A DNA stretch of 64,000 nt, taken from positions 1,426,001-1,490,000 of the forward strand of contig JASGKH010000001.1 in assembly GCA_047600785.1 (NCBI GenBank), read 5' to 3'. The notes below the pieces were generated by a model, which saw only the letters and a list, made by a program, of their open reading frames with translations, did not search any database and was not told where the DNA came from. Origin of the DNA: Breznakibacter sp047600785 (lineage in GTDB: Bacteria; Bacteroidota; Bacteroidia; Bacteroidales; Marinilabiliaceae). The translations under genes were made by a program, and so were the position numbers. Every line of letters begins with the position of its first letter. Positions within the stretch are counted from its first letter, which is position 1. This document shows positions 28,201-37,480 of this stretch, in pieces.

Positions 28201-28503
28201 TTTGGTAATGCTACGGTATTGCCTCACTCATGGGCTATTGAAGATGGTTCTTATTTGCGGTTGCAAAACATAACGTTGGGGTATACTTTACCTTCTGAAT
28301 TGTCACAAAAAGCCCTCATTAAACGACTCAGGGTATATTGTACTTTGGGCAATGTGTGGTTGTTGACCAACTATTCGGGTTATGATCCCGAGGTAAGCTC
28401 ACCTGTTCGTTCAAGTTCTACATCGGGCTTGACCCCGGGGGTTGATTATTCAACCTATCCAAAAAGTTTTACAATGACTTTTGGAGCCAATCTTACTTTT
28501 TAA
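25213..28503 (+). CDS. SusC/RagA-type TonB-dependent outer-membrane transporter
   Basis: Imports oligosaccharides across the outer membrane with its SusD partner. The signal peptide (GLFLLLCLMCMSVLPLWAQ) is followed by a carboxypeptidase-like regulatory domain (res. ~38-115, DTGEPIPGVNVTIEGTTQG), a TonB-box region DEVVAIGYGT, a plug (PLYIVDGFPVNS, IYGSKGANGVVIITTK) and a 22-strand barrel ending in an aromatic residue (FGANLTF). At 1096 residues it is complete. SusD follows after 18 bases. Base use is visibly more AT-rich than in the neighbouring enzyme genes. The sugar is probably pectic, based on the DUF5123 partner and the GH28 neighbour. Confidence 0.96.
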   Translation: MIKVLKASNRTSSNTLQKGLFLLLCLMCMSVLPLWAQNIQVTGAVTEGDTGEPIPGVNVTIEGTTQGVITDFDGKYTINTPPNGTLLFSFIGFLPQKVAVNSQKSINVKLQPDNRQLDEVVAIGYGTTKKKDLTGAVSSISAKDIANIPVTSAAQALTGRMAGVQITTADGSPDAEIIVRVRGGNSITGDNSPLYIVDGFPVNSISDIAPNDIQTIDVLKDASSTAIYGSKGANGVVIITTKQAQGGKTEINYNGFLQSKRLAKRLEVLDPYEFVMLNYELAALNSTSALSSFTNRYGVYEDLELYKYEKAYDGQEDMFGSDVISTQHNLSINGGSEKTRFAFSNTYNKDGGLMPNNDYTRFISNFKLSHEISKSLKFNLNARVSDVVINGSGTAGGTYKIRTSQALTASPVKGFDEYKVIDVANMDEEEYEQYLRDQMSLTEQAQRYWKKQYRKAYNFTGSIDWEIVKGLVYRIEGGYEYGFNEVQNYWGSTTTQASDNGGLPLVDWTKSNLDKYREAMTLSYRRTFSDLHRVDVMLGQEVQSAGSNNNYIKAVKFAKDLTPEKIFANLGLSGGTPTISSYVAPDARLLSFFGRAGYTFKERYMATATMRADGSSKFAEGNQWGYFPSVALAWRLSDEPFMQSVSHIISNMKLRVSYGVAGSDNISSLQYKLQYAIQNSKTYALGDSPTNYYATSNTQLANPNLQWETSITRNLGLDFGFFRERLSGTLETFWNSANDLLIERTIVAPGYTKVFENVGATSNKGIELSLNGYIIEKPKFSLSANFNIGMVRSNVDRLANGIDQQEYASGWAGTDNKGQYDYIVKVGEPVGLIRGWVTDGYYTTDDFVEYNAATKKYILKDGVPTTGLLGGSIGIRPGTIKLKDLDKNGVIDEKDRTVIGNTNPDFFGGFGFDGKYKGFDFQVMFSYVVGQDVYNADKIASTQQYRTSYPNMRAMMNGDNRYTYLNRETGQIVTDLETLAAMNEGANAKELWSPFSFGNATVLPHSWAIEDGSYLRLQNITLGYTLPSELSQKALIKRLRVYCTLGNVWLLTNYSGYDPEVSSPVRSSSTSGLTPGVDYSTYPKSFTMTFGANLTF

Positions 28504-28521
28504 TGAATAATTGAAACGATT

Positions 28522-30501
28522 ATGAATATGAAGAAAATAATATATTCGATGGTTGGTCTCTCGTTGCTTACAGCATCGTGTGAAGATTACCTGAACGTAG
28601 AGGCGCCATCGGCTTTTGAAACGGATTATGTGTTTGCCAATGCAAACGAATCCAAAAAGGCGGTGATGGCGGTGTATGCTCTGTTTACCCAGGACCCTTA
28701 TACCTCTCGTATGTCGAATGCATGGATGCAAAACACTGACGTGGAGGCAATCGCTCCGGGTGCAGCGCCCGACGGTACCCGCCGCGATGTTTGGTCGTTG
28801 CAAGCTGGCTTGTTGACCGGATTTGGTGATATTTATAGTGCTTGGAATAATAATTATTTGGCTATCGATCGTGCAAGCCAATGCATTGAAGGAATTCTGA
28901 ATAGTCCTGAGGCCCAAACAGCCGACATGAAAATGTTATTGGGAGAGGCTTATTGCTTACGTGCATACCGTTATTTCTTGCTTTGTAATTTCTGGGGTGA
29001 CGTTCCCTATTTCACTGAAGCGGCTAAATCCGGGATGCAATTAGATGTTCCTAAGACCGATAAAAACTACATTTATTCCGGCAGTATTCAAGATCTGGTA
29101 ACGTGTGAGGGTGACATGTATTTTGCTGACCAATTTTCTGATGGTATTGAACGTATGAACCGCGAGTTTGCTATAGGAATGATTGCCCGCTTAGCACTTT
29201 TTCGCGCCGGTTACGGCATGACGGAAAGCGGTACCATGAAAATTGCCGATGAATATTTGGACGTAGCCAATGACGACAAGTTAGCAGTAACTTATACTGA
29301 CGTGAACGGAGCTACTAAAGTGGCCCGCACTTCGTCTGAGTATTACGAATTGGCAAAAAATTACTGCCAAAAACTGATTAGCTTGAGAGGGCGAGAGTTG
29401 AACCCAGATTATCGTCTTGTGTTTGAAAACGAGAGCAAGTGGGTGAAACCTACCAATGACGATGTGTTGTACGAGATTGCTTTTGGCGATGCCAATAGCG
29501 GAGGTGATGTAGGTTGGTGTATCGGGATTGCCGTAACAGGAGGTACCAGAGGAACTACGACCATTCAAGTTAACATGTGTCCCGCTTATTATTATTCGTT
29601 TGATGACGAAGATGTGCGTCGGGATGTTTGTGTGAGTCGCGTTTCATATACTAGTAATTCGGCCCAGGCGGCATCTGGTTTTACTGGTCTGGCTACAGGC
29701 AAATGGAATCGCTTGTTATTGCCCAGTGCTGCCGTTTCCGGAGAAACATCATCGAAGGGAACAGGTATCAACTGGCCGCTTATGCGTTATTCCGATGTGT
29801 TGCTGATGTTGGCGGAAGCTGAAAACGAGTTAAACGGACCATCTGCTTTGGCCCAGGAAAACCTTGCCAAGGTACGTCGTCGTGCTTTCCCGTCGTCGGT
29901 ACATGCCGAAAAGGTCGATGCTTATATTGGTAATGTATCGGCATCAAAAGAAGATTTTCGTGAGGCCATTGTTGCTGAAAGGGCTTGGGAATTTGGTGGC
30001 GAGTGCATACGTCGTTTTGATTTGGTTCGCTGGAATAAGTACGGCGAGCGCATTGTTAAAACCAAGAACATGCTTGATAATATAGGGAAGGCTGCATGGG
30101 GCATTGATATTGAAAACCCGGAAGTGGCCCAATATGGGAATTATGCTCCCATATTGTACTATCAGCGAACGGATGGAGTTATTACGTTTTTGAATGTTAA
30201 GTACAAACCTGTAACTGTGCCTGATAATGTAGTCGCTGCAGATAAATTGGATGAAGCTGGTAATGAAGATGCTTACGCATCAGTTAATTATGGCAAAGCC
30301 CTGTATCAGGAAATTAAAAATGCCACAACAGGAGAAGTAACTCATGCTTCGGCCAACTACACTACCTACTGTTGGCGAGGATATACTGACCCTACTGGTG
30401 TAGCACCGGTCCCTTATTTGCTGCCTATTTCAAGTACGACTGTCGGAGCCAGTGAATACTTGACAAACGAAGGCTATGGTCATGTTTTTAGTGCTAATTA
30501 A
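28522..30501 (+). CDS. SusD/RagB-type glycan-binding lipoprotein
   Basis: Surface lipoprotein that forms the lid of the SusC transporter. The signal peptide ends at Cys20 (LLTASCEDY). The helical repeat core is shown by YNLAIDRASQCIEGI-type helices (NNYLAIDRASQCIEG), LLGEAYCLRAYRYFLLCNFW, and the C-terminal SusD block WPLMRYSDVLLMLAEAENEL with ERAWEFGGECIRRFDLVRW. At 659 residues it is complete and at the longer end of the family. It sits 18 bases after SusC and 17 bases before the DUF5123 lipoprotein gene. Confidence 0.96.
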   Translation: MNMKKIIYSMVGLSLLTASCEDYLNVEAPSAFETDYVFANANESKKAVMAVYALFTQDPYTSRMSNAWMQNTDVEAIAPGAAPDGTRRDVWSLQAGLLTGFGDIYSAWNNNYLAIDRASQCIEGILNSPEAQTADMKMLLGEAYCLRAYRYFLLCNFWGDVPYFTEAAKSGMQLDVPKTDKNYIYSGSIQDLVTCEGDMYFADQFSDGIERMNREFAIGMIARLALFRAGYGMTESGTMKIADEYLDVANDDKLAVTYTDVNGATKVARTSSEYYELAKNYCQKLISLRGRELNPDYRLVFENESKWVKPTNDDVLYEIAFGDANSGGDVGWCIGIAVTGGTRGTTTIQVNMCPAYYYSFDDEDVRRDVCVSRVSYTSNSAQAASGFTGLATGKWNRLLLPSAAVSGETSSKGTGINWPLMRYSDVLLMLAEAENELNGPSALAQENLAKVRRRAFPSSVHAEKVDAYIGNVSASKEDFREAIVAERAWEFGGECIRRFDLVRWNKYGERIVKTKNMLDNIGKAAWGIDIENPEVAQYGNYAPILYYQRTDGVITFLNVKYKPVTVPDNVVAADKLDEAGNEDAYASVNYGKALYQEIKNATTGEVTHASANYTTYCWRGYTDPTGVAPVPYLLPISSTTVGASEYLTNEGYGHVFSAN

Positions 30502-30518
30502 TTTAATGGCGAGAATTT

Positions 30519-32153
30519 ATGAAAAGCATATTGAAATTTGGACTGGTAATGACCTTCGTACTTTTGGGGGCAATTACCTTCAATGCCTGCGAGGATGATG
30601 ATGACTTGGGCAAAGCCCCTCGTTTGTTCCGACCCATAGCAGAAGGCGAAAGTGGAGGCCAGTGGATTAATATTGAGTGGGATGTCATGGACTACGCGAA
30701 ATATTATCAGGTTGAATTGAGCGTTGATTCGTTTAAAACAATTGACACAACTATTGTAACCTCGACATCGCCGTTGTTGATTGAAAGTGGGATTGAATGG
30801 GATACTCAATATCAAATTCGGATTAAAGTAGTCGGCGAAAATTTAGAATCGGCTTATTATGTGCTGGAAGATGTGAAAGTGCCTGATTATCCTACTTTAC
30901 TTCAGGATGTGACCTCGGACGACATTATTGATGTGGCCGCTATTGTTCGTTGGACCAACGATGAAACAACTCCGTTTACATCGCTTGAGTTTATTACGGG
31001 TGAGACTGTTACTTCTATTCCCTTGACAGAGGATGATTTGGCCAGCGGCTATAAAGAGGTTTATGGTCTTGAGCCTGATACTGCATACATTGTTAAGATT
31101 TACTCCGAAGATGTGTATCGTGGCAAGAAGAGATTTAATACTCGCGCTTCTCAAGAGTTTGAGAATCCTGTTGATTTAAGAGAATTATCGGATGAAGTGT
31201 CTCAAGATTACTTGACACAGTCGTTCCTTGACGGTTTGGTCGAAAACAGTACTATTGTGCTAAAAGGTGGTCAATCGTATGTGTTGACATCCACGCTTAA
31301 GCTTTCAATGAATGTGAAGTTTGTAACTGGTTATAGTTTCTATGGGAAAGCCAAAATTGTTATGGGAGATGCATCAACCAGCGGAGGCTTTAGTTTGGCA
31401 GATGCCGCATCGTTTGGTAAAGTAGAGTTTGATGGTATTGATTTTATAACAGGTAACGATAAGACCAGTGCGAATTTTGGCGGACGATACATATTTAATA
31501 TCAGCCCAAGTTCTTTGGCTAGTGTCAATGAAATTATTTCATTCGAAAACTGTAATATTCGGTACTTGCGTGGAGTGGTTCGTGCACAAGGCAATGTTGC
31601 GCTTGAACATGTAAAAATCAACAACTGTATACTAGACAGCATTGGTGGTTATGGCGTCATCAACTGTGACAACGCGAATAGTGTTATTCGTAATATGACG
31701 CTAACTAATTCTACCGTAACGCATGCTGAAAAAATTCTTGTTAATAGCAAGAGTGCCACATCTGGTAGCATTATTGTAGATAACTGTACATTTAACTGGA
31801 CTCCAACTGGATCAGGGAACTATTATCTCGACTTTGGTTCCATGACCATCGCAGGCGATGTCTTGTTCACCGATTGTATTTTGGCAGCAGTGTACACAAC
31901 ATCAACGGCTCAAACTTGCAATGGATTTCGCAGTGCAACAAATGCGATCACTGCTTCAGGTAATTATCGTACTTCTGATTTCACTTGGACATTGAAAGCC
32001 GATGGTGTTTCTTATAATGGTACGCCAATTGAGGCGACTGTTTACAGTAAATCGTATACCGAATTATGGAATAATCCGACGCTGATCGATTATTACTTTA
32101 AAGATAGCAAATTTGAAGGAAAAGGAATTGCCGGCGATCCTCGCTGGTGGTAA
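30519..32153 (+). CDS. DUF4957/DUF5123-type surface glycan-binding lipoprotein
   Basis: Third gene of the SusCD operon, in the place of SusE/F. The lipoprotein cysteine is Cys24 (ITFNACEDDDD); the acidic residues right after it resemble a surface-export signal. Two fibronectin III-like modules span about residues 35-215 (INIEWDVMDYAKYYQVELS; YGLEPDTAYIVKIYSE), followed by a beta-helix-like part (FENCNIRYLRGVV, NMTLTNSTVTHAEKI) and the end KGIAGDPRWW that is characteristic of DUF5123 proteins. This type commonly accompanies pectin loci in Bacteroides. Direct binding of homogalacturonan is inferred. A strong terminator follows. Confidence 0.75.
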   Translation: MKSILKFGLVMTFVLLGAITFNACEDDDDLGKAPRLFRPIAEGESGGQWINIEWDVMDYAKYYQVELSVDSFKTIDTTIVTSTSPLLIESGIEWDTQYQIRIKVVGENLESAYYVLEDVKVPDYPTLLQDVTSDDIIDVAAIVRWTNDETTPFTSLEFITGETVTSIPLTEDDLASGYKEVYGLEPDTAYIVKIYSEDVYRGKKRFNTRASQEFENPVDLRELSDEVSQDYLTQSFLDGLVENSTIVLKGGQSYVLTSTLKLSMNVKFVTGYSFYGKAKIVMGDASTSGGFSLADAASFGKVEFDGIDFITGNDKTSANFGGRYIFNISPSSLASVNEIISFENCNIRYLRGVVRAQGNVALEHVKINNCILDSIGGYGVINCDNANSVIRNMTLTNSTVTHAEKILVNSKSATSGSIIVDNCTFNWTPTGSGNYYLDFGSMTIAGDVLFTDCILAAVYTTSTAQTCNGFRSATNAITASGNYRTSDFTWTLKADGVSYNGTPIEATVYSKSYTELWNNPTLIDYYFKDSKFEGKGIAGDPRWW

Positions 32154-32175
32154 CTTCTGATCGAACAAAGTGATA

Positions 32176-32218
32176 TAAAAGCGCCTTTGCCTTATTTATT
32201 TGGTAAAGGCGCTTTTAT
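32176..32218 (+). terminator. Rho-independent terminator of the SusCD operon
   Basis: ATAAAAGCGCCTTTGCC / GGTAAAGGCGCTTTTA hairpin starting 23 bases past the stop of the DUF5123 gene. Nothing else is supported up to 32470. Confidence 0.9.
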
Positions 32219-32470
32219 TAATATAACCCGTATGAATCATTTAATGCAATGCCTTCCTTTGTTCTCTGATATTAGTTGGGTCCTAGTGCCCCAAGTCTAT
32301 TTTCTTTTCACGGCCATCAAAGAGGTATTGCAAGAAGTTAGCGATTTATTTTGTGGAACCTGTAATAAATATCACCCATCCACCGTGTGGCATCGATGGA
32401 AATACAGATGATTTGATTATTCATTGTAAATGCTGTTCGACATAAGGAAAAAGGGTGGCGATTGGTATGA

Positions 32471-33319
32471 TTATTTACTTTTCCCCCTCCATTCAAAAGC
32501 AATGACTTTTTTATGGAGCGTGGGGATGATCAGAAGTTTCTCCTGGGGAATGAACTCGATGTCCGCAGTTATCGTTTTGTCGGCACCCAATTCAAGCACC
32601 AACTGTTTTTGACCTTTTGCATTCAGATGAAAAATCTCTCCCTGCCATGCCCCGGAAACAAAAAATCCGCCGTTGCCATCGCTCACAATTCCATCGCAGT
32701 TTTTGATTCCCTCACAAAAAACGGTCATTTTTTTTGTCTGTTTGTTGACTTTGAATATAGTACCTGTTTGCATGTTCAAAACAAACAGGCTGTTGTTTTG
32801 GCAATACAAACCATTGGGGCCCGAAAGCAACGAATTTTCAAGCCAAATAAAAGCGCTATCTCCTGCTAGTCCATAGATTCTGTTTTTCCGGCAATCGGAT
32901 ATGAACACGTTGCCTTTCCGGTCAATGGCCACATCGTTTAAAAACTCAGCATCACTTACCGGAATTACCTTATCTCGTTTTCCTGATAATAAATCAAAGA
33001 TGGCCACCCTGTCAATGTCGGCCACATAAAGTTTGTTGTTCCAAAGCCCCATGCCTTGCGGGTTGTCCATTCCTACGGCCCATTTCAGTGAATCAACTTT
33101 TCCATCTGTCGTTATTCTGGAAATAAATCCGTTGTTGTCTTTCGCGAGATATTCTCCATTGATGTTCGATATGTAAACGAATTTGGATGCAGGGTCATAC
33201 AATGCAGATTCGGGCTTTAGGAACACTGAGTCTGTCTCCCATTTACGAATTAGGTCCTGGCCAAAGGCATAGCCAAGCGAACCCAGGATCATGGCCAAAC
33301 TTATTGTGGCGTGTTTCAT
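32471..33319 (-). CDS. Secreted SMP-30/gluconolactonase-like beta-propeller protein
   Basis: The signal peptide (MKHATISLAMILGSLGYAFG) is followed by six-bladed propeller repeats of the SMP-30/NHL kind: PESALYDPASKFVYISNING, VGMDNPQGMGLWNNKLYVAD, NDVAIDRKGNVFISDC and NCDGIVSDGNGGFFVSG. Family members are lactonases or esterases that bind a divalent metal, but many Bacteroidota members are only annotated as binding proteins. At 282 residues it is complete. It precedes a CDF exporter on the same strand with 60 bases between, so the two might share a transcript or not. Its role in this locus is unclear. Confidence 0.7.
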   Translation of the reverse strand: MKHATISLAMILGSLGYAFGQDLIRKWETDSVFLKPESALYDPASKFVYISNINGEYLAKDNNGFISRITTDGKVDSLKWAVGMDNPQGMGLWNNKLYVADIDRVAIFDLLSGKRDKVIPVSDAEFLNDVAIDRKGNVFISDCRKNRIYGLAGDSAFIWLENSLLSGPNGLYCQNNSLFVLNMQTGTIFKVNKQTKKMTVFCEGIKNCDGIVSDGNGGFFVSGAWQGEIFHLNAKGQKQLVLELGADKTITADIEFIPQEKLLIIPTLHKKVIAFEWRGKSK

Positions 33320-33379
33320 CTTATTATGTGTTAGTTGTTTTGAGGATGATCTTGTATTGTTTTAAATCGTTTTAGAGGT

Positions 33380-34273
33380 TTAATTGCAATTGGTTTCGCA
33401 ATCCGAAACCTCCGTCCCGAATTCCACCTGGATCGTGGCATGTTCAATTCCAAATTTCCCATGCAATTCGTGCTGCATCGATTTGATAAAAGACATGTCG
33501 GTTTGCTGCCGTGTGACAAGGTGTACGGTAAGTGCCGCATCGGTGGTGCTTAATGCCCAGATATGTAGATCGTGGATGCTTGTGACTTCGGGCAATCCCA
33601 GAAAATATCCACGGACTTCCGTTATATCCACATTTTCGGGGACCGCGTCAAGTGCCAGGTTCACCGAATCGATGAGCAGTTGGTACGAGCTGTAAAGGAT
33701 GACGGCAATGATGATGAACGATACCACGGAATCGACCCATGTAATGCCCGTCAATGCCATAATGATACCAGCTATCACAACGCCCAGCGACACTAGGGCA
33801 TCTGCTATAAAATGGATAAATGCGCTGCGGATGTTTAAATCGTGCTTTTGGCCTTTTACGAAAAGCCAGGCTGTAATGCCGTTTATAAAAATCCCTATGG
33901 AAGCTACCGTAATGACGCTTGTCGAGTCGATGTTGATGGGTTTTCCGATCCGGAAAATCGTTTCCCATGCGATAAATGCCACTGCAACCAACAATAATAA
34001 CGTATTGAGCAAGGCAATAAGGATGGTGGATCGACGGAATCCGTAGGTGAATTTCATTGTTGGTTTGCGTTGTGCAAGCATAACACCCATCCAGGCAAAT
34101 GCAAGCGCAAACACATCGCTCAGGTTATGGCCGGCATCGGAGACCAACGCCATTGAATTCGATGCGAAGCCGTACAGGACTTCGACAATGATGAATACAA
34201 CGTTTAAAGCAATGCCCGTTTTAAAGGCGTTGCCTAAGTTTGTGTCATGGCCGTGCGAATGGTTGTGGTCCAT
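33380..34273 (-). CDS. Cation diffusion facilitator (CDF/CzcD-like) metal exporter
   Basis: Exports Zn2+ or a similar metal ion across the inner membrane in exchange for protons. The N-terminus is His-rich (MDHNHSHGHD), six membrane helices follow, and the two HxxxD-type metal sites are seen in SDAGHNLSDVFALAFAW and IHFIADALVSLGVVI. The C-terminal cytoplasmic domain ends with STTDAALTVHLV and EHATIQVEF, as in the family. At 297 residues it is complete. It is unrelated to polysaccharide breakdown and marks a break between the two degradation blocks. Confidence 0.93.
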   Translation of the reverse strand: MDHNHSHGHDTNLGNAFKTGIALNVVFIIVEVLYGFASNSMALVSDAGHNLSDVFALAFAWMGVMLAQRKPTMKFTYGFRRSTILIALLNTLLLLVAVAFIAWETIFRIGKPINIDSTSVITVASIGIFINGITAWLFVKGQKHDLNIRSAFIHFIADALVSLGVVIAGIIMALTGITWVDSVVSFIIIAVILYSSYQLLIDSVNLALDAVPENVDITEVRGYFLGLPEVTSIHDLHIWALSTTDAALTVHLVTRQQTDMSFIKSMQHELHGKFGIEHATIQVEFGTEVSDCETNCN

Positions 34274-34903
34274 GGTTTTGGTGATTTTGTAAAAATATAT
34301 TGGGTTTTTCCATCGGTTTCGACAAGATCCGCTCTACATTAAGCTGTTTGCTCATGCTTTTAATGCAACGACAGATTAAAACGGCATTTGTCTCGATAAA
34401 TCACCGATGTCGTTCGGTAAAGTTAGCGATTTAGCGTACTGTATCTTCGTTTGGCAGAGATCAAGTACCATGTCTTTTCGTGGTTATTCCATGAATATCT
34501 TTCTGTTTCAAAGCTGAGATTCGGGAAAACGCGAATCAACCTTTTTTATAGAAGCATTGGAGATTGGGCGGACAGCTCGATACGATTAAGCTTCCGACTG
34601 AGCGTAAAGCCGTCTTCTCAGCCTGTTCAATATATGCCCTGATGTAGAATTAATAGGTGCAATTATCCAATTCTTAAAATCATATATCTAAAATTGGAAC
34701 TCCCTGTTCACCGTCAGCTTTACTTTTAATTTCCAAAAGCAGTTAATTAAAGCCATACGGAATATCCAATCATTAGTAAGCTGTTTATGTTTTTTATTTT
34801 CAGGTTAGTGAGTGTCTGTAAGTCTTTCCGTCCACATCTGGAGATGTAGGATTAATCTCGGATTGACCATATTGAAGCAATGTTTGCTGAGCGTTAATTA
34901 CCA
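34274..34903. other. 630-base control region upstream of the GH115 operon
   Basis: No supported gene; a 63-codon open frame at 34451-34642 has no start signal or family resemblance. The region carries a candidate HTCS operator at 34666-34700 and, 34 bases after its second half-site, TACTTTTA (34721-34728), one base off TAnnTTTG. This would leave a leader of roughly 170 bases before the GH115 start. Confidence 0.5.
34666..34700 (+). promoter_or_regulatory. Candidate HTCS operator A (two half-sites, 21 bp apart)
   Basis: The second half-site TCTAAAATTGGAA starts at 34687 and is nearly the same as in the sites at 47354 and 51474. A weaker first half TCCAATTCTTAAA starts 21 bases earlier. It precedes the GH115-esterase-MFS-GH10-GH43 operon by about 200 bases. 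Confidence 0.5.
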
Positions 34904-37480
34904 ATGTCTATGAATTTGAAACTTGTAATCCGGCAATGGATTTCTAAAAAATCGTTGTGCCAAATCTACAGCCTCCTGTTAGTGTTGCAACCCTTTGCCC
35001 TTTGGGCTACCGGGGAACCGTCCTATGTATCCATGAAGAGAGGGGAGAATATGCTGACGTTGGCCTCACCCTTCCAAGTTGCAACTTTGGTTATCGGTAA
35101 CGATGAGTGGCCGGGCGTAACCAGGGCTTTAAATGATCTAAGAACAGATATTGCAAAGGTTACTGGCCGCGAACCCGTTATTGCAAAGGGCGAGGTCCCG
35201 TTGGAAGGCGAGGCCGTCATTGTCGGAACCATTGGCAAAAGTTCCGTTATAGACCAGTTGGTGAAGGATAAAAAAATTGATGTGAAAGATATTGCCGGGA
35301 AATGGGAGGCCTTTGTCGTTCAGACCGTCGATTTTCCGTTCCCCGGCATTGATAAGGCCATGGTCATTGCCGGAAGCGACAAACGCGGCACCATTTACGG
35401 CATTTACAGTGTATCCGGGCAAATAGGTGTGTCTCCATGGTACTATTGGGCTGATGTACCGGTCGAAAGGCATGACGAACTGTACGTGAAAAACGGACGC
35501 TACGTGTTTGACAGTCCCAGAATCAAATACCGGGGGATTTTTTTGAATGACGAAGAACCTGCTTTGGGAGGATGGGCCCGCAAGACCTTTGGTGGTTTCA
35601 ATGCCGGGTTTTACGAGAAAGTATTCGAACTGATACTTCGCCTGAAAGGTAATTTTATTTGGCCTGCCATGTGGGGCAAATCCTTGTTTGACGACGACAA
35701 AATGAACGCTCCGTTGGCCGATGAAATGGGGATTGTGGTCGGGACTTCGCACCACGAACCAATGTGCCGCGCTCAGGTCGAATGGCATCGGTACGGTTCG
35801 GGATCTTGGGATTATGTGAAGAATGAGAAGGTTCTTTCCGATTTTTGGCGAAAAGGGCTGGAGAACAGTAAGGGCTATGAGCAATTGGTGACCATCGGTA
35901 TGCGAGGCGATGGCGACGAGGCGATGGGCGAAGATACCAATATTGCCTTACTGGAAAGGATTGTGAAAGACCAACGCAACATGATTAAGGGGGTGACCGG
36001 CCAAAAGCCGGAAGCCACTCCGCAGGTCTGGGCTCTATACAAAGAAGTACAAGATTATTATGACAAAGGGATGCGTGTGCCCGACGATGTGACGTTGCTT
36101 TTTTGTGACGATAACTGGGGCAACGTACGTAAACTTCCTGACATAAATGCAAAAAAACGTTCCGGAGGTTATGGCATGTATTATCATTTCGATTACGTAG
36201 GTGGGCCAAGGAGTTACAAGTGGTTAAACGTAAGTCAGATACAACGTGTTTGGGAGCAGATGAACCTGGCGTGGAGCCATGGCGTGGATCGGATATGGAT
36301 TGTCAATGTGGGAGATTTGAAGCCGATGGAATACCCTATCAGTTTTTTCCTCGATATGGCTTGGGACCCGACCATGTTTAATTCCAAAAACTTGTTACAA
36401 CATACCGAGAGGTGGTGTGCACGGCAATTTGGCGAAAAGCACGCAAAAGAGGCCGCACGCATCATCAATCTATATACCAAATACAACCACAGGGTAACGC
36501 CAGAGTTGTTAGATGCCAATACCTTCAGTTTGGATGGCTACGACGAATTTGAAAAGGTCCGGAACGATTATCGCGATCTGGTCCTCGATGCCATGCGCTT
36601 GTATAATCAAATACCCCATGTTTATAAGGATGCTTTCGACCAATTGGTGCTGTTTCCCGTAAATGGCTGCTCCAACTTGTATGATATGTATTTTGCAGTG
36701 GCTAAAAACAGACGATTGGCCGCCGAGAAAAATCCCGAAGCCAATTATTGGGCCGATGTGGCGAAACGATGCTTTGATCGGGATTCGTTGCTGACGATCC
36801 ATTACAATCAAGAGATTGCGAATGGTAAATGGGCACATATGATGGATCAGGTACGCATTGGGTACCGATCGTGGAACGAACCGGAGCAACGCACCATGCC
36901 GCATGTGGGGACGGTCGAAATTGCCCAAATTTCCAATGCGGAGGTAATGTTTCTCGAAGCGGACGGTTATGTGTCCATCGAAGCTGAAAATTACCAGCGT
37001 ACCAGGGGAACGGATAAAATCAATTGGGAGGTAATTCCAGATCTGGGAAAAACTGTTTCGGCGGTCACTACATTCCCACCAAACCAATATCCTTCGGCTG
37101 CAGATTCCGTCTATCTGGAATATGACATCAATTTTACATCCACCGGAGAATTTGATGTGAATGTTTTGATCTCAACAACGCTTAATTTCAATGCAAACAA
37201 AGGATTGCGTTATGCGGTATCGTTCAATGGGGGAAAAGAACAAATTGTCAATGTCAACCAAGCATATTCTTACCAGAATATCGACGGATGGCAGGCAAAT
37301 CGCATTAATGCCACGAAAACAAGACATTGCATAAGCACTGCCGGGTTACACCGCTTTCGTATTCGGGTTCTGGAGCCGGGCATTGTCCTGCAAAAAATCC
37401 TGATCGATACGGGAGGATTAAAGCCAAGTTATTTAGGGGCTCCTCAAAGTAGACTTTCAGAGAAAGGAGGGAAACCATGA
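34904..37480 (+). CDS. GH115 xylan alpha-1,2-glucuronidase
   Basis: Removes (4-O-methyl)-glucuronic acid from both internal and terminal xylose of glucuronoxylan. The signal peptide is near the start (IYSLLLVLQPFALWA). GH115 marks are GSDKRGTIYGIYSVSGQIGV, SPWYYWADVPVERHD, RIKYRGIFLNDEEPALGGWA, NFIWPAMWGKSLFDDD, VGTSHHEPMCRAQVEW, and IWIVNVGDLKPMEYPISFF. The C-terminal ~180 residues form the beta-sandwich domain needed for dimer-type active sites in the family. At 858 residues it is complete. It starts the operon, and its stop overlaps the next start by the bases ATGA. Confidence 0.95.
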   Translation: MSMNLKLVIRQWISKKSLCQIYSLLLVLQPFALWATGEPSYVSMKRGENMLTLASPFQVATLVIGNDEWPGVTRALNDLRTDIAKVTGREPVIAKGEVPLEGEAVIVGTIGKSSVIDQLVKDKKIDVKDIAGKWEAFVVQTVDFPFPGIDKAMVIAGSDKRGTIYGIYSVSGQIGVSPWYYWADVPVERHDELYVKNGRYVFDSPRIKYRGIFLNDEEPALGGWARKTFGGFNAGFYEKVFELILRLKGNFIWPAMWGKSLFDDDKMNAPLADEMGIVVGTSHHEPMCRAQVEWHRYGSGSWDYVKNEKVLSDFWRKGLENSKGYEQLVTIGMRGDGDEAMGEDTNIALLERIVKDQRNMIKGVTGQKPEATPQVWALYKEVQDYYDKGMRVPDDVTLLFCDDNWGNVRKLPDINAKKRSGGYGMYYHFDYVGGPRSYKWLNVSQIQRVWEQMNLAWSHGVDRIWIVNVGDLKPMEYPISFFLDMAWDPTMFNSKNLLQHTERWCARQFGEKHAKEAARIINLYTKYNHRVTPELLDANTFSLDGYDEFEKVRNDYRDLVLDAMRLYNQIPHVYKDAFDQLVLFPVNGCSNLYDMYFAVAKNRRLAAEKNPEANYWADVAKRCFDRDSLLTIHYNQEIANGKWAHMMDQVRIGYRSWNEPEQRTMPHVGTVEIAQISNAEVMFLEADGYVSIEAENYQRTRGTDKINWEVIPDLGKTVSAVTTFPPNQYPSAADSVYLEYDINFTSTGEFDVNVLISTTLNFNANKGLRYAVSFNGGKEQIVNVNQAYSYQNIDGWQANRINATKTRHCISTAGLHRFRIRVLEPGIVLQKILIDTGGLKPSYLGAPQSRLSEKGGKP

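Noticed and set aside
34451..34642. 63-codon open frame upstream of GH115
   Set aside because: No start signal, no domain-like pattern, and it lies in a control region with an operator candidate.
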